From contig NZ_KL585425.1 of assembly GCF_000721935.1 (NCBI RefSeq), forward strand, positions 105,820 to 118,036: a DNA stretch of 12,217 nucleotides, read 5' to 3'. Position 1 is the stretch's first letter. Every line of letters starts with the position of its first letter. Positions 7,237 to 12,217 of the stretch are shown here, piece by piece. The stretch is from Streptomyces sp. NRRL WC-3549 (lineage in GTDB: Bacteria > Actinomycetota > Actinomycetes > Streptomycetales > Streptomycetaceae). The notes below the pieces were generated by a model. The model did no database searches. It had not been told where the DNA came from and worked only from the letters and a program-made list of their open reading frames with translations. The translations under genes were made by a program, and so were the position numbers.

Positions 7237-10074
7237 TCAGTTTTCTTCGAGACCGACAATGGAAAGCGTGACCGTCCGGTCACCGAGGCGGCAACTCCAC
7301 ACCTCGCCGGTCAACCGCATACGCAACAGCACAAGATCACGCAAAACCGGATGATCGCCCCACCCCGACGGCACGGGAGCACCCCGGTCCTCGCCCCTCA
7401 CCCACTTCCCCGGCACCGGCGCCACCCGCCCGGCCACCAATGCCAGCTCCTCCCGCCCAAGCCCCCGCCGACCACCCCGCGGCACCCCCAGCACACCCTC
7501 CGCGTCCAAGGTCACCGACCCGTCCACCTGCTCGTACAGACACAGCACCCGCCCCGAATCCGCCCCCAGACGGGTCGTCAGCAACTCCTCCGTCACCCCC
7601 TCCTCACGACGCGACAACCGATGCAGATCCCCAGCCACATCAGCCGGCGAACAGACACCGACCCACGCCGCCACATGCGCCTCCGCCACCTCACCCGCCT
7701 GACGCTCCCCGTCCATCCGCGCCAGCTCCTCCCGCGCAGCACCCTCCAAACCGTCGACAAATCCCTCCTCGTACACCTCATCCACCAACCGCTGAACATC
7801 CCCAGGTACCACGATCCCCCGCCCCCCACACCGCTCCAAGATCAACGACGTACGCCGCAGCAACCCCTCGTCATACACCGACCCCCACACACGAGGAACC
7901 CCACCACCCCCGTCCACGAACGGATCCAACACCACCAACGCCGGCTCATCCTCAGGCAACGACCACCCCGGCCGACCCGCCGCACCACGCTCATGCCGCC
8001 GACCACGCCCCGCCCGCTGCAACAGCTGTGCCAACGGCGCCAAGTCACTCACCACCAGATCGAAATCCAGGTCCAGCGACTGCTCCACCACCTGCGTCGC
8101 CACAAGAATCGACGCCGGTCGCGGCTCCACAACCTCCCCCTGGGGCTTCCCGAACGCCGCCTCACACTCCGAAGTGATACGGCTACGGACATCCGCCGGA
8201 AACCGGGAATGAAGCACACGCAACCCGCCCTCGCACCCGGCGAGCTCGGGAAACGCCAGACACAGGTCGCGATAGGTCCGCTGGGCCTCCGCCACCGTCG
8301 TACAGCACACCAGCGCCGTCCCACCCATAACCGCAACCGGCTGCAGAACCTCGCGCAGCACCTCCCGACGCCCACCCGCCCGCAACCGCTCGGAGGTCTC
8401 CTCGGTATCCCACACCACGCACCGGCGCGACACCTGCAACGTCCGCACCCGGTTACTCGCCGTCCCCCACGCAGGCGAGACCTCACCCGTCACACCGCTG
8501 GCGAACAGCCACCCCGGATAACACGGCGCTACTTCGGACGGCTCCGGGAAGCCCGCCCCTCGCCGATAGGCATCGACCAGCGCACCAGCCGCACGACCCG
8601 TCAACGTCGCCGACAGCAACACCACCGGAGCCCCCAACGCACCCAGCCACTCCAACAACCGCAGCAACAGCTGATGCATCCAGGGACCGTAAGCATGGGC
8701 CTCGTCCACCACGACCACCTTGTCGGAAAGACCGAACAGACGCAGAGCGTTGTGCCGCAACGGCAACACCCCACTCAACGCCTGATCGATCGTCCCCACC
8801 CCCAACGGGGCCAGCAGCCCACGCTTCGCCCCCCGCAGCCACCCATCAGCCTCCACAGCCGTCCCCCTGCCAGCACTCACCCCACCCGCCGCCGACGCCA
8901 CCTCGCCAGCCCGATACACCGGACTGAGCCACGCCATTGAATGCAACAACGTCAACGCCCGCTCACCAGCCATCGCCCGCTCGGCGAACGCCGCAACCCG
9001 CGAGAACATCGCATCCGCAGTCCCCATCGTCGGCAAAGCGAAGTACAACCCTCTCGCCCCAGCCGCACGCCCCAGCACGGAGGCCGCATACAACGCCGCC
9101 TCCGTCTTCCCGTCCCCGGTCGGTGCAGTCACCAACACCAACCCCGGTCCCCCAGTCACAAGCCCAGGCAACCGCTCCACCACGTCCAACTGCAGGGCAT
9201 TCGGCGTGTAAGGAAACATCTCAGCGAACCCGTCAGCACCGAACCGCGCCCGACCCAACCGCGCCGACTCCACAGCCGCAACAGCCCCCGGCTCGGCCTC
9301 TCGCCAATGCGCGTCGACATCCCCCGCCAACCCCCGCCAGCCCTCCTCCGGCAATCGCGACTCGATGAAAGACACCTGACTGGCCAACCAGTCCGCCACC
9401 ACCACCAACCCCGACACCACCACCGCCAACCCCGGCGACAACCCACCCGACGGCACAGCCCACGCTCCAACGACCCGCCGTACCTCAGCGAAATGAACCC
9501 GCCGCTGCTCCGCCCAGCCATCACCACCCAGACCCGGCTCGTAAGCAGCCGCAGCCGCCAACCGCTTAGAACTCAACACGGCGCCGAAAAATCCGTGATG
9601 CCCACCCAACAGCTGAGCAACCTGATGGCTCACCGCCCTTCGAACCACCCGCTCAACCGGCGGATAACCAACCTCCGCAAACAACTGAGTCAACGCCCAA
9701 TGCGACGCGATCTCATGCCGGAACGCCCGTTCCCGGTCCGCCCCCGGAGCGGACGAGTACGCGGGATCGTCCCGGATCTCGGCGTAGAGATCAGGCACCT
9801 GCGCCTGAAACGGCGGGGAGATCTTCCCTACATCGTGCAGACCTGCCCAGAACGACACCACAGAACGCGCATCCTGAGCACTCAACCCGAGTGCGTCCGC
9901 GATGCCCAGCCGGGTCCTGTCGCTGAGGAGCACGTCCCACAACTGCTGGAACACGGCAGCAGTATCAAGAAGATGGCAGATCACCGGATACGGGCGAGCC
10001 AGCCCCAACTCCTTGCCCCAAAGGCGAGCATCTAACGGGCAATTGCCCGTGGCTGCGCCACCACACGTCGTCAT
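7237..10074 (-). CDS. cas3: Cas3, HD nuclease plus superfamily 2 helicase
   Basis: A 945-residue Cas3, the effector that Cascade recruits to nick, unwind and degrade matched DNA. The N-terminal HD domain shows H34 (CHLLD), H80-D81 (GLHDVGK), H120 and H125 (RHEIASH), H159-H160 (GGHHGFFG) and D228 (ADWLAS). The helicase shows the Walker A motif APTGDGKT (317-324), DEAH (457-460, VVVDEAHAYGPWM), SAT (488-490), ATQVVEQSLDLD (659-670) and QRAGRGRR (686-693). A helical C-terminal domain follows. All catalytic motifs are intact and no frameshift is seen. The ATG at 10074 is preferred because the upstream frame (to 10194) runs into the leader and lacks family features; its ribosome site is weak (GGGTGG). 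Its coding strand is rich in G and T, unlike the other cas genes. It is divergent from array 2. Confidence 0.97.
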   Translation of the reverse strand: MTTCGGAATGNCPLDARLWGKELGLARPYPVICHLLDTAAVFQQLWDVLLSDRTRLGIADALGLSAQDARSVVSFWAGLHDVGKISPPFQAQVPDLYAEIRDDPAYSSAPGADRERAFRHEIASHWALTQLFAEVGYPPVERVVRRAVSHQVAQLLGGHHGFFGAVLSSKRLAAAAAYEPGLGGDGWAEQRRVHFAEVRRVVGAWAVPSGGLSPGLAVVVSGLVVVADWLASQVSFIESRLPEEGWRGLAGDVDAHWREAEPGAVAAVESARLGRARFGADGFAEMFPYTPNALQLDVVERLPGLVTGGPGLVLVTAPTGDGKTEAALYAASVLGRAAGARGLYFALPTMGTADAMFSRVAAFAERAMAGERALTLLHSMAWLSPVYRAGEVASAAGGVSAGRGTAVEADGWLRGAKRGLLAPLGVGTIDQALSGVLPLRHNALRLFGLSDKVVVVDEAHAYGPWMHQLLLRLLEWLGALGAPVVLLSATLTGRAAGALVDAYRRGAGFPEPSEVAPCYPGWLFASGVTGEVSPAWGTASNRVRTLQVSRRCVVWDTEETSERLRAGGRREVLREVLQPVAVMGGTALVCCTTVAEAQRTYRDLCLAFPELAGCEGGLRVLHSRFPADVRSRITSECEAAFGKPQGEVVEPRPASILVATQVVEQSLDLDFDLVVSDLAPLAQLLQRAGRGRRHERGAAGRPGWSLPEDEPALVVLDPFVDGGGGVPRVWGSVYDEGLLRRTSLILERCGGRGIVVPGDVQRLVDEVYEEGFVDGLEGAAREELARMDGERQAGEVAEAHVAAWVGVCSPADVAGDLHRLSRREEGVTEELLTTRLGADSGRVLCLYEQVDGSVTLDAEGVLGVPRGGRRGLGREELALVAGRVAPVPGKWVRGEDRGAPVPSGWGDHPVLRDLVLLRMRLTGEVWSCRLGDRTVTLSIVGLEEN

Positions 10075-10246
10075 GAGCCAGAGATACCACCCAGCACTGA
10101 CACGGGGAGGAGAACCCTTGGCTCCGCCCCGGCAACGTACTGACAGCCGTACACTCACCTGGCAGTCAGCGAAGGGCAAAGGCACGGACTCCATGGATCA
10201 TGGCAAAGGGATTGCAAACCCCCTGAAGAAACCCAGGTCAGGAAGG
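10075..10246 (+). promoter_or_regulatory. Leader of array 2 and cas3 upstream region
   Basis: A 172-nt region shared by divergent cas3 (minus) and array 2 (plus). The right end is the leader: its last 35 nt (10212-10246) match the array 1 leader at 29 positions, including the final CCAGGTCAGGAAGG next to the first repeat. GGCAAAGG occurs twice (10175-10182 and 10202-10209), and TTGCAAAC follows at 10212-10219. TACACT (10150-10155) resembles a -10 hexamer for the array, but I see no matching -35. A promoter for pre-crRNA is expected here by position; likewise one for cas3, for which I see no good hexamers. Confidence 0.7.
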
Positions 10247-11675
10247 GTCCTCTCCGCGCGAGCGGAGGTGAGCCGCGTGCATAGACTTTAGGTATGAAAC
10301 TTCGTAGGTCCTCTCCGCGCGAGCGGAGGTGAGCCGGCCCGAGGGAGCAGACCCCGGGGTTTTGGTACGTCCTCTCCGCGCGAGCGGAGGTGAGCCGTGC
10401 CCGCGACAGCCTGTCCGACAAGACCGTCAGTCCTCTCCGCGCGAGCGGAGGTGAGCCGGCTGCCCAGACACACGGGGACGGTGAGGCTGTGTCCTCTCCG
10501 CGCGAGCGGAGGTGAGCCGGACGTCCAGGCGCAGCGCGGGCGCTTCGACACGTCCTCTCCGCGCGAGCGGAGGTGAGCCGTACCTGAGGCCGCCTCGGGC
10601 GAGCTGGATCTCGTCCTCTCCGCGCGAGCGGAGGTGAGCCGCAGCGCCCAGTTGCCGAACGCCGACTGCGCGGGTCCTCTCCGCGCGAGCGGAGGTGAGC
10701 CGGGGTTGATCCGGTTGCTGCCGTCACCGATCCGGTCCTCTCCGCGCGAGCGGAGGTGAGCCGTGCCCCCATGTGATGCCGGTCCGGCTCCGGCCGTCCT
10801 CTCCGCGCGAGCGGAGGTGAGCCGGCGAGGGCGGTGTCGTCGGGGGTGGACCAGGCGTCCTCTCCGCGCGAGCGGAGGTGAGCCGCCCTACGTTGCCCCC
10901 GCTCAGCTCACGGGTACGTCCTCTCCGCGCGAGCGGAGGTGAGCCGGCCGAGCGCTACGCGGCGGCGGTCCAGGAACAGTCCTCTCCGCGCGAGCGGAGG
11001 TGAGCCGCCGCCGGTCAGCCAGCCCAACGGGATCTCGTCCTCTCCGCGCGAGCGGAGGTGAGCCGGTGTACGTCGTGGGGTTGGCGAAGCTGTAGTTGTC
11101 CTCTCCGCGCGAGCGGAGGTGAGCCGGGTTTGCTCGCCGCATCCGCCGCGGGCAGCGAGTCCTCTCCGCGCGAGCGGAGGTGAGCCGCCGGAAATCCGCA
11201 GGTGGCAGGGGCGCCGCATGTCCTCTCCGCGCGAGCGGAGGTGAGCCGTCGCCAGGTCCGGCGAGGCACGGCACCGTCATGTTCTCTCCGCGCGAGCGGA
11301 GGTGAGCCGGAGCACGACCGTGGCCACCATCCGCAGCATCCGTCCTCTCCGCGCGAGCGGAGGTGAGCCGGTGGCGTTGTCCATGGCATCTCCCTGACTT
11401 GTGTCCTCTCCGCGCGAGCGGAGGTGAGCCGCGTGAGAAGACGCCGTGGAACGAGGACGAGGTGTCCTCTCCGCGCGAGCGGAGGTGAGCCGATGGGCTT
11501 GGCGTAATTGGTCCAGAGCTCAGAGTCCTCTCCGCGCGAGCGGAGGTGAGCCGTGTCGAGCGCGGCGTCCTCGCCCGGTTTGAGAGTCCTCTCCGCGCGA
11601 GCGGAGGTGAGCCGGGGCCGCCCAGCAGACGCAGGTGACGGCCGCTGTCCTCTCCGCGCGAGCGGAGGTGAGCCG
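10247..11675 (+). CRISPR. CRISPR array 2, type I-E, 24 repeats and 23 spacers
   Basis: Twenty-four 29-nt repeats, the reverse complement of those printed in array 1 and hence the same repeat family. They start every 61 nt from 10247 to 10979 (13 repeats), then 11037, 11098 and every 61 nt to 11647. All are identical except the one at 11281, which has T for C at position 3. Twenty-two spacers are 32 nt; the thirteenth (11008-11036) is 29 nt. Repeat structure (6-bp stem, GCGA loop, GTGAGCCG tail) sets the transcribed strand as plus, and the leader lies at the left, so the newest spacer is 10276-10307. The last repeat is not degenerate. I found no spacer shared between the two arrays by eye and no match to the cas genes, but did not search systematically. 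Confidence 0.98.
11281..11309 (+). repeat. Variant repeat (18th) in array 2
   Basis: This repeat begins GTTCTCTCC instead of GTCCTCTCC. The change lies in the unpaired 5' part, outside the 6-bp stem and the 8-nt handle, so Cas6e processing is not expected to be affected. It is the only base difference I found among the 34 repeats in the window. Confidence 0.95.
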
Positions 11676-12217
11676 CTGGCCACCCGGGCACTACTCCTTC
11701 TCCGCCCTCGACTCAATGAATCATCGAGTATGCCTGGCTCGACCTGCGGCCTGGCGCGGTGCAGGCAGCACGAGCGGAGCTAACGGCGCGGCCGGGACGG
11801 CGCTGTCCGACTGCGGGCCGGCTGCTCTCGCTTGCACGCCTTCGCCCACGCCCCGGCCGTCGTGGTCTCGTGCGGCTGCCGGTCGGTGGCCGTTCGCCGT
11901 TCGGTCTCGGAGCCCTGGCCATCGCGGCGTCGAGGGCGGCCGCGACCGCGTGGCGGGTGGCGGATAGCGGGTGGCTCCGGTGTAGACCTGCCGGTCATCG
12001 CAGCGCGGGAAGCCCCGGCCGGAGTCGAGCAGCGCAAGCCCCGGCCGGTCGGCCAGCCAACCAGGTCGATGATCGGACCGCCCAGCCGCACCTGGTCGGT
12101 CCGGCCGTACGCAGCGGCGACCCCGTCCGGTCCGATGACGCGGGGTGGCCTGTCAGCCGGGCCGGACGTCTCCGTACGCCTCGTCCCCCAGGTCGAGCCT
12201 CGCCGAACCGGCGGGGG
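11676..12217. other. Array 2 trailer flank, no convincing intact gene
   Basis: A 542-nt high-GC stretch after the last repeat. I see no tRNA, IS end or intact recognisable gene. On the minus strand a frame is open from the window edge to 11780; it reads VIGPDGVAAAYGRTDQVRLG near 12129-12070, then becomes Arg/Pro-rich. A second frame over about 12070-11950 reads WLADRPGLALLDSGRGFPRC followed by DDRQVYTGATRYPP, and a third reads RHAVAAALDAAMARAP. The protein-like text changes frame twice, as in a decayed gene, but chance in GC-rich DNA can also give this. I do not recognise a family. Confidence 0.3.
12010..12048. repeat. 13-nt direct repeat in the trailer flank
   Basis: AAGCCCCGGCCGG occurs at 12010-12022 and again at 12036-12048. 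Each copy is preceded by GCAGCGC (12000-12006 and 12029-12035), with a 3-nt difference between the units. It looks like a short imperfect tandem duplication of about 26-29 nt. No function is evident. Confidence 0.6.

Noticed and set aside
7107..7283. 59-residue N-terminal extension of Cse1
   Set aside because: It overlaps the end of cas3 and low-complexity intergenic DNA, and the family N-terminus begins at the ATG at 7106.
7351..8940. 529-codon open frame on the plus strand opposite cas3
   Set aside because: Pro/His/Arg-rich composition with no domain, antisense to a gene with every Cas3 motif; a GC-rich shadow.
10155..11716. Several long frames across array 2
   Set aside because: Same cause: repetitive translation of repeats, with no stop in the repeat in any frame. 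Not proteins.

Overview
The window holds a complete type I-E CRISPR-Cas locus. GC is very high, coding regions favour G/C-ending codons, and good AGGAG-like ribosome sites precede most genes. With the protein sequences this points to an actinomycete, most likely Streptomyces or a close relative. The genus is inferred from general character; nothing was searched.

Layout, left to right. 1-595: CRISPR array 1, with ten 29-nt repeats in view, read on the minus strand and running off the left edge. 614-10074: eight cas genes, all on the minus strand, in transcription order cas3, casA (cse1), casB (cse2), cas7e, cas5e, cas6e, cas1e, cas2e. 10075-10246: the intergenic region between cas3 and array 2, which carries the array 2 leader. 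10247-11675: CRISPR array 2, with 24 repeats and 23 spacers, read on the plus strand, divergent from cas3. 11676-12217: high-GC DNA with no convincing intact gene.

How the parts fit. Cas1 and Cas2 insert new spacers at the leader end of each array. Cas6e cuts the array transcript at the hairpin of each repeat. Cse1, Cse2, Cas7, Cas5 and Cas6e form Cascade around the mature crRNA, and Cas3 (HD nuclease plus helicase) is recruited to degrade the matched DNA. The known catalytic or binding motifs I looked for are present, every cas frame is intact, and repeats are almost perfectly conserved, so the locus looks functional. casA-casB, cas7e-cas5e, cas5e-cas6e and cas6e-cas1e each overlap by 4 nt (ATGA or GTGA). 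A 100-nt gap with a terminator-like hairpin separates casB from cas7e, and a 130-nt gap separates cas3 from casA.

The system type is well known. The points most worth a second look are finer. The leader of array 1 appears to lie partly inside the 3' end of cas2e, where 29 of 35 nt match the array 2 leader. The hairpin between casB and cas7e may adjust Cascade subunit ratios. Array 2 has one 29-nt spacer and a markedly AT-rich newest spacer. The base composition of cas3 is opposite in strand skew to that of the cas5e-cas6e-cas1e end. I did not find a separate undescribed defence system here.
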